Of a DNA stretch of 64,000 bases, positions 45,026-57,328 are shown piece by piece. The notes beneath the pieces were generated by a model, which had not been told where the DNA came from, made no database searches, and was given only the letters and a program-made list of their open reading frames with translations. Position numbers and translations under genes: made by a program. How positions within the stretch are numbered: the first letter of the stretch is position 1; every line of letters begins with the position of its first letter. Where the stretch lies: assembly GCA_014529385.2 (NCBI GenBank), contig CM043955.1:141326640-141390639 (forward strand), read 5' to 3'. Origin of the DNA: Adiantum capillus-veneris. Taxonomy: Eukaryota > Streptophyta > Polypodiopsida > Polypodiales > Pteridaceae.

Positions 45026-48000
45026 CTACAAATGTGATTCGTAGCGTAGGTTGCCGATGGTCAAGGTTAGGCCGAATATTTTGCTTTCGTGAGTGAAAAA
45101 GCCGGTGTAGAAAGCTTCTTCGAATGTTTGCATGTGGAAGCTAGGCAAAAACATAATTCTTTGGTATAAGAGATGTAACACCTTTGGTGATGGTTGCAAT
45201 GAAAGATCATACATCATATCCGTCACTGTGTCGGCCGTCGATAGTAGAATCGAGGTCGTGGCTTTATCTGGCGTGAACACTTCAATGCATGCTAAGAGAG
45301 TCCTGCAGATTTTCTTTAGCATCTGACACGAAAGGTCAGGAGAGCCAGTAAAGAGTTTGATGGTGTCCGTTAGGGTTTTCACCATGTAGGCTTTACCTAT
45401 TCTCTCTCCTGCCTTTGGTCCTGGCATCCTTGGGTAATTAAGCGAATTTGGCTTCTTTTCTGCAATCCTGCCATGCTCTTTCCAGCTTCTGACTCTTGGC
45501 ACCGGGCAGAAGGTTGCATCCTCCCGAATCTCCTTTGGAGCCTCTACCAAGTAGATGAGGTAAGCTGGGTATTTGTTCAGCCAACCTTTCCTCCATCTAG
45601 GTTGAGAATCTACAATCTTCTTTGATTGTTCATCCTTTGTGATGTCGCCTTCGTAAAGAGCGACATACTGCTCCTCCTCTATTCTCTTTTTCATCTTTAT
45701 CACTTCAAATTTCATCAGAGGGAAAGGCAGGCTGGGTTGCATCCACTCTTCATGGAGCACTTTTGTGTCTAAACCTTGAAGTCTAATGGAGATGAGGAGT
45801 CTCATTTCCCATTCCATTTCCGCCTTGGCACTTTCCTCTGTTGACTTTTCTATTTGGTCCTGGAGCCTTTGTTCTTCTTCTTCAGAGATTCTTGAAGTTG
45901 AGGTCACTTCTTGAACTGGGGCTGGATCTTCAATTGTGGTTGCCTCTCCAGTTTCTGGTAGCTCTATGGCTGCTCCCCCTGCTTCTTCTTGTGGTATCTC
46001 TGTTTCTCTTCTTTGTTGCTCTTGGAGGTCTTGGAGCTGTTTGCGGAGGGCCTCATTTTCTGTCCTTAGTGTTTGGTTTTCTGATGTGAGCCTCTCCTCT
46101 GCAGCCAATGATCCCTCCGCCATGTGCAATCTTTGCACTTGCTCTAACCTTAGCTCTCTTTGCAAACTTCTGACCTGATCTTCCAGAGCTGGTATTAGGG
46201 CTCCCTCTTGTTCTGTTCCTGCTCTGCTAGCTCTAGGGGTGGTCCTGAGTCTTGTGATAGTCCTTTCTTGAAGTTCGACTCTTTCCCTTAGCTCAATGAG
46301 CTCATCCTTGGCTGCCTTTAGCTCATCTTCTATTCGCTCCTTTGCTTCCTGTGAACTTGTTACCTCTCTTGAAGCTTCGGCTAGTTGGAGTATCAAGCCG
46401 TCTCTCTCGTTTTTTGCGTCGTAGAGTAATGCTTTATGACTTTCAGATTCAGTCATAGCATTCTCTAACTTCTTCTGCAACTCTGCTTCCTTTTGTTTTG
46501 CTGTCTCAATTGCTACTTCCTTTGCTTTGGATCTTTCTTTAATCTTGCTAAGCAGTTCATGCACCATGTGCATGTCTTTTTCATCTTCATCTGTCAACTT
46601 GACAGCTCTTTCTGCCACCACCTCCAATGGCTTCGGCTCTTCTAGTATGTTCTGTTCGTCCATTTTCTCTTCACTCTCCATTGTACCCTTGGTCTTTTCC
46701 TTCGTCCCTTTCCGATCATCTTGTTTTCGTAGGGATATCCCATAAACTGCCTCTAGGGCCTCTTCTTCACTGTATCCGATCGCTACCAGATCCTCATAAT
46801 CATCTTTCTTTTGCTGAACTGGATCTATCTCCTTTTCCTTGGTCCCGGCCTCCGGCTTTTCCATAACTTCTGTTTCTATTTCTATTGTGGTCTCCTCCAC
46901 AATAATTTCCGTCTTCTTCGGGCTTGGTACATCAGTAAAGGAGGGTTGATTGTCCTCAGTCATCTTGGATTTCCCTTTGTTTGCTTGCCCGTCTTTCTCT
47001 CGAAGTTCAGTAGACTCATCTACTTCCTTCTTCTCCTTGTCGTCCTTTTTCAGCTCAGCTTTTAAAAGCTGTACTTCCTCTTCAGTATAAGGCTCGACAG
47101 GTTGCTGCTCCAGTATGGCCTCCGACTCCTCATAAGCTCTAATATATTGATCATATTGATCAACATGTGGCCTGGCTGAGCTGGTTCCGACTTTAGTGGG
47201 GTCTGGCACCCACATTTCTTCAAAGTCCCCCTTTAGAGCTCTTTCCGCTCTAAACTGCTCCACCAGCCTTTCCATTCTTGCGGCTTTTTGACTTTTGGTT
47301 TGCTTGGGATCAGCCTTCTTCTTCGCTTTCTTCTTGAGCGGCTCGTCCACAGCCTCTTCAGGTTCTGAAACTATTTCTAGTTTTCGGCGTGCTCTTGTGG
47401 ACGCCCTCTTGGATATTTCTTGCTGTTCTTTCTCTTCATCGGCTTCTCTAAGCCACTCATTCTGGGAGGGAACCCGTGGCCCTTGATCCCTAGCTCCAAT
47501 AGCTTCATAAGCTATTCTTGTTTGGATTTCTCCTCCTCCTATGTACTTTGGCTTCTGGTTGTGCATGGCGATTACTTGCTCGTGGATGTATTGAGCATAA
47601 TTCACCTCTTTTGGCATGTTGCTCTTCAGTGCCCATGTGATGGTTGTCGCAATGGCATGGGGTGGTGTAGTATACTTCTACGGTGTTTTACTGCACACAT
47701 GGAAAAACTGGTTGTATAATCGGCAAAGGGTTTCCGCTCGTTGATCTGCCATATCTCCGTAGGTTGTATTTTGTTTCTTTGATCCATAGACCTCTATGGC
47801 CTCCCTTCTTTCTCTGACAGAACTCCCTTTGTTGTGCAGCTTCAATGCATCTGCAATGAGCTGTGGAGTGATCTGTACTTCAACTGTTTCTCCATCCATG
47901 GCTGTCAACGTGGCTTTCCCATCCTTCTGAATGGATGTTGCCAACTCATACACTCTTCTTGTGTCTATACCTGATGGTCTCGAGGTGAAGAACCTGTGTA

Positions 48001-48274
48001 AGTCAGCCTTTTCCAGGTATCTGCTGATGTTCTCTGATCTGCTATAATCCACTAATTCTCATGGGATCATAGGTACATCGACCGATTGCCCTTGAGGATC
48101 TCTGAAAGTCCCCTGGTAGATCTTTATTCCCTCTTTTTCTAGTACTGCTTCCTCCACCCAAGTCTTGGTTGGCTTGAGGGTTTCCGTTGGAATATCAAAA
48201 GGTTCTGCTTCTACAAGAGCATCCTTGATGGTTGGTCTTTTTCTCTTAGTTGCCGATGACTTAGCGGAATCCAT
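45026..48274 (-). pseudogene. Post-pol ORF3 of element E, about 1,080 codons with two stops
   Basis: One frame from the ATG at 48274 (MDSAKSSATKRKR...) to 45026, broken only by TGA near 48059 and TAG at 47678. The last 863 codons are open. Layout: an N-terminal domain of about 200 residues (LHRFFTSRPSGIDTRRVYEL, then TLTAMDGETVEVQITPQLI); a long acidic/basic region; a strong coiled coil about 46615-45997 with heptad-like Leu/Glu/Lys (ELQKKLENAMTES...; SENQTLRTENEALRKQL); and a C-terminal domain of about 280 residues (CPVPRVRSW, DLSCQMLKKICR, FYTGFFT). R1 shares the C-terminal domain and H1 the N-terminal domain. No signal peptide or obvious membrane segment was seen, so it does not look like a classic envelope protein. 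The N-terminal pattern vaguely recalls the plant transposon-associated domain found in Athila-type ORFs; this is only an impression. Confidence 0.8.
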
Positions 48275-51091
48275 GGATCCTGTAACTCCAATTTCAGAAG
48301 TTAGTGTCTTTTTAGTACTAAAAGCCGAAATGAAGCTTTTAACTATTCAAATGACTTGAAAATTGAAACATGAGCTATTCAGGGCCTAAGGATGCAGGGT
48401 AGGTGAAAAAATATGCAAACTGGGCTCAAAATCATGCTGGAGACATCATACGCGTATGATGTCTTTTGTGTCAAAATGACTTCATATTGGTTGTGCTTGT
48501 AGCTGATAGTGTATACATGAGTATCATATGCTTGGATTTGAGTTTGGATCCCATTTGGTCAAGTTTTGGCCAGTTTAGTCCAGTTCAGGCTCTTGGCAAA
48601 ATTTTGAAAGGGAAATGGATTTTATGATCCAAATTGGGTAAAACTTGGTGGATTACTTTCAAATGGCATGTAGAACACTTCTGTTTGGTGGTTGAAGCCC
48701 TGAGGTGCCAAAATCACATAGTGAGACATTATACGCGTATGATGTCTTTTAGTGTATTTTTGGACCAAATCTCTCTATAAGCTTGGATTTGGCTTTAGAT
48801 AGGCTTATTCAGTGGATTTATGAAGTTTGGATAGATTTTGGGCTAAAAATGGCTCTGGAGACATCATACGCGTATGATGTCTTTTTCATCAATTTTTCAT
48901 GGGATTGGTTCTGTGGACTCCCCATGTACTAGTGAAGGACTGTCTCTACTCAAATCTTGGTTTGGACTTGAGTATGTTGGATTTGGGCAAAAATAGGCTT
49001 TGGATGAAGGATTTTCCCTCAATTGGGCTAATGGGGTGATCCACTTGACCAAATGGTTCCAAACTTCATATGTAGCATGTATTAGATATATATAATGGAT
49101 GTATGATGACAAATGAGCAGTTTTGGCTCTGTAAGTGCAAATAGACATCATACGCGTATGATGTCTTTTGTGTCAAAATGGTGCTTTTTGGTTCCAGATA
49201 GCTTGTAGATGTGTTAATCAACAATCCTACAAAGTTTCAATGAGTTTGGAGTTATTTTGACAAAATTAGGACCAAAAATCAATTTTATGGCCTACTTTGC
49301 GTCTTTTTGGTTTTCCTTGGGTTTTCTAACTCCAATTCTCATGATACTTGGTTCATAGGATGTGATTAACATGTGGAATGAGGCTATGCACTCAAATGTT
49401 GAAATGGATGTGAAAATCATGCTGTGAGACATCATACGCGTATGATGTCTTTTCTTGAAATGTTGGTCTTTTTGTGCAAAGAATGCTTTGTGCTAGTGCC
49501 CTAAGCCCTGCTAACTAGTTTTCAACTTAAAAAGTCATCAGTTTAGCTAAAAAGCCCCCTTATAGGCATTTCAGTCTCCGAAGTCGTCTTTTTGCCTTGG
49601 AGTTGAATTTCTTCAACTTTTCTTCTCGAGAGTTGCATTTCCAGCTCATTGGATATGTTGTGAAGCCACCTATTTGGTTGAACTTGACTTTGGCTCCCCG
49701 TTCTCCATCTTTCTCCATTTGGTTGCCCGAAAGCGTCTTTTTCACCATCGGTAAGTGAATCAGCTTTCTTTTGGGTTTTGCTTGCAAACATAAGTCATCC
49801 ATGTATAGTTGAAACTGCTGTGAAGTTTCATGTCATTCGGTCGTCAATTTCAGCCGTTATGCCAAAATGACGCTTTGTGTGTCCGCAGCCGAATCGGTTG
49901 TTCCGACCTACTTTTGGTGATCCAAACCCAGAGATACTCCATGGTTGCATTGCCCTCGATGTTGTTAAGCTTCCTGAGAAGTTTTGTGTCGTTCGACAAC
50001 TTTTTTCTGTTTGCCTCTTGCAGGCTCTGTTGACCTAGGGTTTTTCCAGTCGTTCTTTCTCGAGCTTTGAGTGCTAGAAACTCATCTCCTATACTAGGGT
50101 AACCCACCTCTAAGTTCTTGCAAGGTTTGGTTAGGCGGTTGTGCCCCTACCTAGCGTTCCTCCCCATTCCCCGTCTGCTCTTGTTTCTTGGTTTTGGTGA
50201 GTTTTCGCGACAAAAGTTAACGATAAGCATCAAAAGCTTATGGCAACGAGTCTACCTCTCATGTCTGGTGTCCTCTGAGCTCTCGTAGCAGTCGTAGAAG
50301 GCGGTAGAAGGTCGGATGCTCCTGTGTGCTCTTTGCTCTCTCCAAGAAGGTAATAGTGGAAATGAGCTTGATAGTGAAGTGAAAAATACTTAACTTCGGG
50401 CTTCCCGGATCACTTGTTACCAAATTTGACATGTGCTCCTATCTCGTCGTGAAATGCACTTTAGGATTTGAAATTTCTCAATTTGGACTCCATTTGACCT
50501 GTTTCTGAGAAATCTGTCCACTTTGCCAAAATTTTGTCATTTCGGGCTTTTCGCAACTTTTTCAGAATTGTACCCCATTTTTACCATAGGTTTCCCTTGT
50601 CATTAGGATCATCACCGTCTATTCTTTTCTTTTTTCAGATCTCATTTCACCTGCTTTTTTATTTTTCTTTTACTTTTATTAAGAAAATCATAAAAAATAA
50701 AGGAAAATAGCAAATTGAAGCCAAAAAATTCCAAACATACACGATAAATAGCTGGTAACCCTGTGTATATGAATATACACTTCTTTGTGATTTCTGGACT
50801 TGGATTACCACTTTTTTCCACTTTTTAGCTCCAAAAATACTCTTATTTAGTGATATTTACACATCTAGAGACCCAAATTCATCATTTGATCTCTTCTTGT
50901 TGCAAAACAAGGTATATAAGGGCATAAATATTATCAATATCCGCAATCAAACATAAAAAATTGCAAAATCATGTAAGACACTGCCCTTGTAATATAATAT
51001 TTGTTTTTGTTTTTTTTTTTTTTTCCCGCTTGTAGCTGCTTTGTAGCTCCTGTATACCTCCCCCCCTCCTAGTTTGAGTCCTCCCGGACGA
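48275..51091 (-). other. Non-coding spacer between pol and ORF3 of E
   Basis: 2.8 kb without a supportable gene. The half next to ORF3 (48442-49449) carries five copies of the 22-bp palindrome in diverged T-rich sequence. The rest (49450-51091) holds only short chance ORFs. Confidence 0.7.
48442..49449. repeat. Palindrome cluster 1 of E (five copies)
   Basis: Copies at 48442-48463, 48725-48746, 48860-48881, 49144-49165 and 49428-49449. The unit is GACATCATACG followed by its exact reverse complement, 22 bp; the second copy has one change (GACATT). Start-to-start distances are 283, 135, 284 and 284 bp. Flanks are only weakly alike (a T-run after each copy, and TGTGTCAAAATG after two of them). 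Confidence 0.97.
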
Positions 51092-54000
51092 CTATGAAGT
51101 GTCTGTGGGTGAAGCATTGTAGTTGTTTTGGTCATAAGTTCCCAATGCAATTGTAGAGCGATGATACAACAGTCTTTCCAATAAAGCTGCTCTTTGTTTG
51201 ATTGAAGGATTGGTGGTCGGGTTTTGGGTTGGTTTTGGCACTTCGGTAGTAGAATCAGTAGATGGATTCTTCGTTACCTTGTTGTCTTTTTTCACAATCC
51301 AAATCTGCTTCCGCTTTGCTTGTGCTTGCCACAAACTCTTTGCGACCCAAACCTGCTTTGTTCTGTGTGTTGATTTTCTCGCCTTGAAATACCTAGGAGT
51401 TTCCGTTGATTGTATTGAAGGGAGTTCCTGTTTACAAATCTTTGGGATCCAAATTTGCTTGCTATAGCTTTGTGCCGTCATGAACTTCTTTGGAATCCAG
51501 ATCTGTTTCACTGTCCTTGATTGTCTGGAATCACTCTGTTGTCTGGTATTGAAGACTCTGTTTTCCACCTTTGTGTTCTCTGGCACAGCCTTTTTTGGTC
51601 TCCATACCAACTTTGACTCCGTTTTTTTCCAAGGTTGAGCTGTTATATTATTGCTTGTCTTCCTTATCCACTGTTGAGAATTCCTCGTCGAAGAGTAATC
51701 CGGTTGTATAGAAACTTTTGGTTGCCATTGCTTCTTCTTTTTCTCTGGTTGTTGTTTATCTTTGTCTTTGGATTCGTCCTTTGGAGTTGGCTCTTCTCCT
51801 TTGGTGAACTTAACTGATTGACTTTCACCTTCGTATTTGATAAGCACTGAATTAGAACTCCAGTCAATCATTGCATTGTATTGCTTCTGCCATGGTTGTC
51901 CTAGCAATAATGGATGTTGTGTAGCTTGGTCTTCAACCACGTAAAACATATGAGGATACACATATTGGTTAATCTGTATATGTAAAACTGTGCATCCGAC
52001 AGTTTTGATTGAATTCTCAGAGTAACTCTTTAACTCTTGCTTGGCAGTTTGTAGTTTAGTGTCATTTGTCAATTGTCTATACAAACTGAGTGAAAGTAGG
52101 TTAGCTTGAGCTCCTGAATCCAATAGTGCTCTGGCTTTGATTTGGTTGGTTCCTACTTTGCATTCAATGATGGGTTCTTCTTTGTCATTATCCATTTCTG
52201 TTATACTGACTGCGTTTATTCGTATTGCTCCTTCATTGCGCTGTTTCTGACGCAGTAGTCTTCTTTTCTCCATTCTTTCCTTCGCCTCGGCTTGCGCTTC
52301 CTCCTCAATCTTTTTCTTTTTTTGGACACGCAGCTTTTCTTGATGTATTTTGAGAAGCATGTCTTGTGTTAGCGGCAACAGATACTTTTTCACTCTGCAT
52401 CCACTAATCCAATTGGGCATTTCTTCTCCGTCTAATGTAGCAAGCTTGACGGCTCCACTTGGTGATAGATCTTTAATCACCAGAGGTCCCATCCCTCGCT
52501 TTTTAAGCTTCTTAGCATGCTGTTTCAGAGTGTAAACTAGGACATAGTCCCCAACTTTAAACTCTTTAGTCCGCACATGCTTATCAAAAAATTCCTTTTG
52601 TCGCCTTTTTTGAGCGTAGATGGAAGCTACTGCTTTTAGGCGAAGCTCATCTAGCTTTTCCAGGTCATCTATTCTATCAGAAAGCTCGTGCCCTGTCCAC
52701 TCTAGATCCTTAGCCACCCTTAAGGTTGAAATCAAGAATTCTATTGGTAAGATAGCATTTAGCCCAAAAACCATGTTATATGGGGTCGTTCCTATTGATG
52801 TTTTATATGCTACCCTATATGCCCATAATGTTGAATGCAACTTCTGGTCCCAGTCAGTTCTCGACTCAGATACAATCTTCGTGAGGACCGTGCATATGGT
52901 TTTGTTTGTTGCTTCAGCTTGTCCGTTTGCTTGTGGATGATACGGGGCTGATTTCCTATGGATTACCATGAATTCATCTAGAAGGATCTCTATCACTTCA
53001 TTTATGAAATGTGTGCCTCGATCACTCACAATTTCTATTGGCAATCCATATCGTACAAAGACGTATTCATATAGAAATTGTGCCGTGGTCCTGGCATCTG
53101 CTTTTTGAGTTGCCTTTGCTTCGACCCACTTTGTTAGATAGTCTGTAGCCACAATGATGTATTGTGCATGAGTCTTATATGCAGGAGGTGAAATGGGTCC
53201 GACATAATCAATCCCCCATTTTGCAAAAGCTCTTGCCCCCATCATTGGTCTAAGCGGCATATCATCTCTTTTAAGTGGTACTTTGGTCCGCTGACAGTCA
53301 TCACACCGTTTAACGTATTCCTCAGCGTCCATATGTAATGTTGGCCACCATATTCCTGCGGCTAAGACAAGTTTTGTTGTCTTATCACCTGAGAAATGGC
53401 CTCCACCTACTCCTCCATGAGCTTGCTCCAGGATTATCACATACTCAGACTCTGATGCGCAAATCCTAAGCTGGTTGTCTTTACCTCTCTTATAGAGTTG
53501 ATCTCCTATTAAAGCGTAATCTCTAGCTTCTGTCTCTACAGATTTCTGACGAGCTTTTGACGTTCCTTCTGGGAAAGTTCTATTTGTGAGATATTCAACA
53601 ATATACTGACTCCATTCTGGAGCGATCATTATCTGATATAATGTCGAATACTCGGCTGGCGGTTTTGATGAACATACAATACATACAGTGACATATTCAT
53701 GTACGCTTTCTTTCATTCCTGGCCAATAGACTCCCAATTGTAACAAATTCCTATATGTGTTCCTTCTTGAACAATGAAATGCACATTCCTGAACATGTGC
53801 TTCGCGCAGATATATACTATATTCCTCAGGATTGATGCATAGTCGTAAAACATGATCATTTCCCAATTGATACAACCTTCCTGCAATCAATTGAAGATTC
53901 TTGGATTGCTGAATAGCAATATGTTTCTGGTTGTATTCTCTTCTATCAAACTCTCCTCCATAGGTTAATAGGTTAACGACATTTTGAGACCACTTCGGTA

Positions 54001-55452
54001 TCATTTCTATGTTGAACAAGTACGCGTCTGGCATGTCGTCATCTACTCCTATAGGGTCTTCTCCATTCGTCAATCGCGAAAGATGATCAGCTCTAAGATG
54101 TGTTTTTCCTTTCTTTACTACTACCGTGAAGTCGAATTCCAGTAAGATAATGAACCATCTCACTATTCTCCCGGTATTGCATGGTTTATTCACTAGGTAG
54201 AGCAAGGCTTGGTGATCCGTAAAAAACACAAACTTGTTGGCTAGAAGATAATGCCGAAATTTCTTCACAGCATAGATCATTCCTAATCCTTCTCGCTCTG
54301 TTGTGGTGTAATTCTTCTCTGCATTGTTGAGCTGTCGACTGGCGTAACAGATAGGAAAATCCATGTTTCCTTCTTCTGGCTGAGCCAGAATGCATCCTAT
54401 TGCATATGCCGAAGCATCTATATGCACATGGAATATCTTCTCCCAATCTGGTGATTTCAAGACTGGAGCAGTAATGAGTGCCTCTTTCAATTTCTTGAAT
54501 GATTCCTCACACTCCTCTGTCCATTCAAAGTTCACTATTAGCCTGTAAAGTGGTTGGCCTATTATAGCGTACATGTAAATGAATCGTCTATAATATCCGC
54601 AATGTCCCATAAAGCTCTGTACTTGTTTCGCATTGGTTGGTCTAGGCATATCCACTATAACTTTTATCTTCTCTAAATCCGTGGATATTCCGTTTTGTGA
54701 GACAATATGTCCCAGAATTCTGCCCTGTCGGACCATAAACACACATTTCTCAGGATTGAGACAAATGCGATATGTCCTACATTTCTCAAATACTTTTCTT
54801 AGGTGTTCTAGATGCTCATCTCTCAGTAGAGAATGTACACATAAGTCATCCATGTAGATTTCTAGAAACAGCCTTAAGTATTCTTTGAAAGCATGCGTCA
54901 TCAGCCTCTGGAAGGTTGCGGGAGCATTGGTTAGACCAAAAGGCATAACTCGATAAGCATAAATTCCCCACTCCGTTGCAAAAGCTGTTTTATGTTGATC
55001 TTCTGGTGCTATGGCTAGCTGGTTATATCCTGAAAAACCATCAAGAAAGGAGTATGTTGTTTTCCCTGATACACGCTCTAGAACATGATCAGTTATCGGC
55101 AGGGGATAATTGTCCCTGATTGTTGCAGCATTCACTTTCTTTAAGTTGACACACACTCGGAGTTTTCCGTTCTTCTTAGGTACTACCACAATCGGAGATA
55201 CCCAATCGGTGTGTTCAATCTCGTATATGAATTCAGCTTCCATTAGCTTATCTATCTCTTCCTTGATTCGCTTAGCAAACGTATCATTATACGTGTATGG
55301 TCTCTGTCTGCTAGGCTTTGTGTCTTGTTTAGTGGGATTGTGTGTTGACATATCGATGGGTCAACTCCCTTTAAGTCCTTATAAGACCATGCAAACACAT
55401 CCCTGTACTCTCTGAGAAGACTCAAAAGTCTCTCTTCCTCGCTTGGAGACAA
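51092..55452 (-). CDS. Pol of E: RT, RNase H, double zinc module, integrase, extra protease domain
   Basis: An open frame of 1,419 codons from 55351; the first RT residues (EERLLSLLREYRDVFAWSYKDLKGVDPSI, 55452-55252) lie in another frame after an indel near 55335. Residues: RT 30-270 (WVSPIVVVPKKNGK, catalytic YMDD 166-169); RNase H 305-430 (D312, E in TTERE, D379, D422); first H2C2 zinc module 519-560; second H2C2 module 645-686; integrase core D737, D777, E813 (D-E spacing 36); GPY/F-like 936-990; Lys/Glu-rich helix 1000-1040; retropepsin-like domain 1060-1165 (LLDSGAQANLL, D1078; LLLGQPW); basic tail with repeated Trp motifs 1200-1360. A normal Gypsy Pol ends soon after the GPY/F region, so about 430 residues are extra. 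Every catalytic residue I looked for is present. It would reverse-transcribe and integrate the element if expressed. Confidence 0.9.
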
Positions 55453-55646
55453 ATCTGTGGCTATGACACCGGTCTAGGCGTCTCACCTGGAGCTGCTAAA
55501 TCAACTTTTTTTGCATCCTCCGGTCCGTCATAAGATTCGTTCTCCTTCCTCTCTCGAATAAGTGGGGTTAATATCACCTTCCTATCCTCTATTGTGAATT
55601 TCCTATAGTGAGAGGGAACATCCATGTTTTCCTTGATTTTGACGTT

Positions 55647-56630
55647 TTAGTCCTCTCCACTCTCAATTTCTGTCGTCCAAACTTCCTTCAGAGTTTTCTT
55701 GAGCTCTCTGTACTTGTTTCTACGTTCTAACTTGGACTCCGTGTATTCTCTGTTGCACTTGTTCTTTTCTGATTTTTCTGTTTCAGTTTTCGTTCCATTC
55801 TTTTGAACTTGATTTCTTGAGCCTCTTTTGTCTTTTCGTAAGCTCTTTTGATCACTGCCTCTCATTCTTCCAGAAATCTTATCCTTAACACAATCTTCAG
55901 CCTTTACTAGCATTAGGAATTGATTTTTTCCTCTTATTCTAGGCATCGGATTGGTTCTAACCCCTTTTGTTTTTTTCTTTGCTCTATAGTGTTTCTGGCG
56001 TTGTTTAGTTTGGTTCGGAAAATCATAAAATCGGACATCCGTTATAGTTTCTTCGTTTCCGCTTGAATTGTCCGTTGACTCGTTGTCTGCTTCATTTCCC
56101 CACTCTGGATGATTGGGAATGTCGTGAAACACCTCTTCTTCATCTTCCTTTTCCAGTGTATCGTTCTTTTCAGTTTCTTTTTCGAGTACAGTTCTCAACA
56201 TGAAATACGGAACCACGTCGTACCCGTCCTTGTCGCAAAATTTCGTTGTGGGACCATCCGGAATTGCACAAACATCTAGGGTTGCTAGAATGTGTGTCCA
56301 TTCTAATGGTTCAAACGTGTCCTCTGGAAAGGGTTCTCCTACATAAGTTTCGTCTTCGATAGCCCTTTCTAAAACACATTCTTCTCGTTTCAGACTTCCA
56401 CATTTCGAAGCTCCACACATCCATAACTCCTTGGGTTTACCTAACCAAGCTGGAAATTCGGATCCCGCCAAAGTAGCTGAATCAAACTCCTCTACCGGTG
56501 TTCGGTTCACATCTTTGTAGCTATGGTCTTTCAGGTTCACACGTGTAGTGGTTTCCATATTTCTCAAGTATATGTGATCGTAGCCCCAATCTTGGACCAT
56601 TTTCAACTGTCTCATGAATGGTCTTCCCAA
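55647..56630 (-). pseudogene. Protease end and charged linker of E
   Basis: It begins with the end of the retropepsin fold (ILGRPFMRQLKMVQDWGYDH, in frame just upstream of 56630) and continues as an acidic then very basic linker of about 300 residues toward RT. It lies in a different frame from the protease active site, because of a one-base indel near 56650, and ends at a stop before 55647. Coding text continues to 55453 in other frames (VDLAAPGETPRPVS). Confidence 0.7.
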
Positions 56631-57328
56631 TATGATATCATAGTTATTCTCCTTGCAAAATCGACAATAGCAAAAGTATGTTCGTATTCAATGCCGCAAG
56701 AAGTCACTACAACTTTCTCTAATAACCCCATAGGTTTCTCCATGTGTCCATCTGCTAATTGGAGTTTCAACCTAGTCTTCCTTATTGCTGGTTTCCCCCA
56801 TTTTTTCCAGATTTCTTTTGTAGCAATGGCTACCCCTGCTCCGCTGTCTAGTATTGCCATCGTCTTCACTCCTTGGAATTCAACTGGTATTGTGGTATTC
56901 CCCTCTTCACCTTCGCAATACTCTCCGACCTTGTTTAAGGGTACAGGCTTAACGTTCTTTTGTGGCTTGCTCAGCTCCTCTATGCTCTCTTGCAATCTCG
57001 ATGTTGGATCTTTTATCCCAAATTTCTCCAAGCATTTTCCTACAGTGGTCCACATATGTGGTCTTAGCCTCAAAAGCTCAGCTAAAGTGATAGTGCATGT
57101 CACTGGTGTTGAAAAAATCTCTATCAATCCTTGCGAGTCCATGACTTTTTCTGATGAGATTTTTCGTGAGGGAAGTGCTCTAATCTCGGATTTTGCTTCA
57201 TACTCTCCTAAGTATGAAGGTAAGGTTTTCAGTGAATGAGGTTTGCTCTCCATTGTTCTAACAGAGCCCCCATCTCCCCAGTAAGATTGCAGATCCAAGT
57301 CCACTTGAGATCCTGCCTGAAATTCCAC
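56612..57328 (-). pseudogene. First (canonical) aspartic protease of E
   Basis: A frame of 238 codons with the retropepsin active site AILDSGAGVAIATKEIW at about residues 160-176 and the following strands (LQLADGHMEKPMG). The C-terminal ILG block is in the next frame at 56630. The upstream boundary overlaps the stop of the zinc-knuckle ORF by one base; the frame extends upstream through NPPIVEFQAG, so a small indel rather than a real start is likely. It would cleave the Gag-Pol polyprotein. Confidence 0.75.

Noticed and set aside
48442-49449. Regularly spaced short repeats as a CRISPR-like array
   Set aside because: Repeats are 22 bp with spacers of 110-265 bp that resemble one another weakly, inside a plant retrotransposon; no cas genes.
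49543-50107. Short minus-strand ORFs in the E spacer
   Set aside because: They overlap in different frames, carry no motif and lie in a spacer without other coding evidence.
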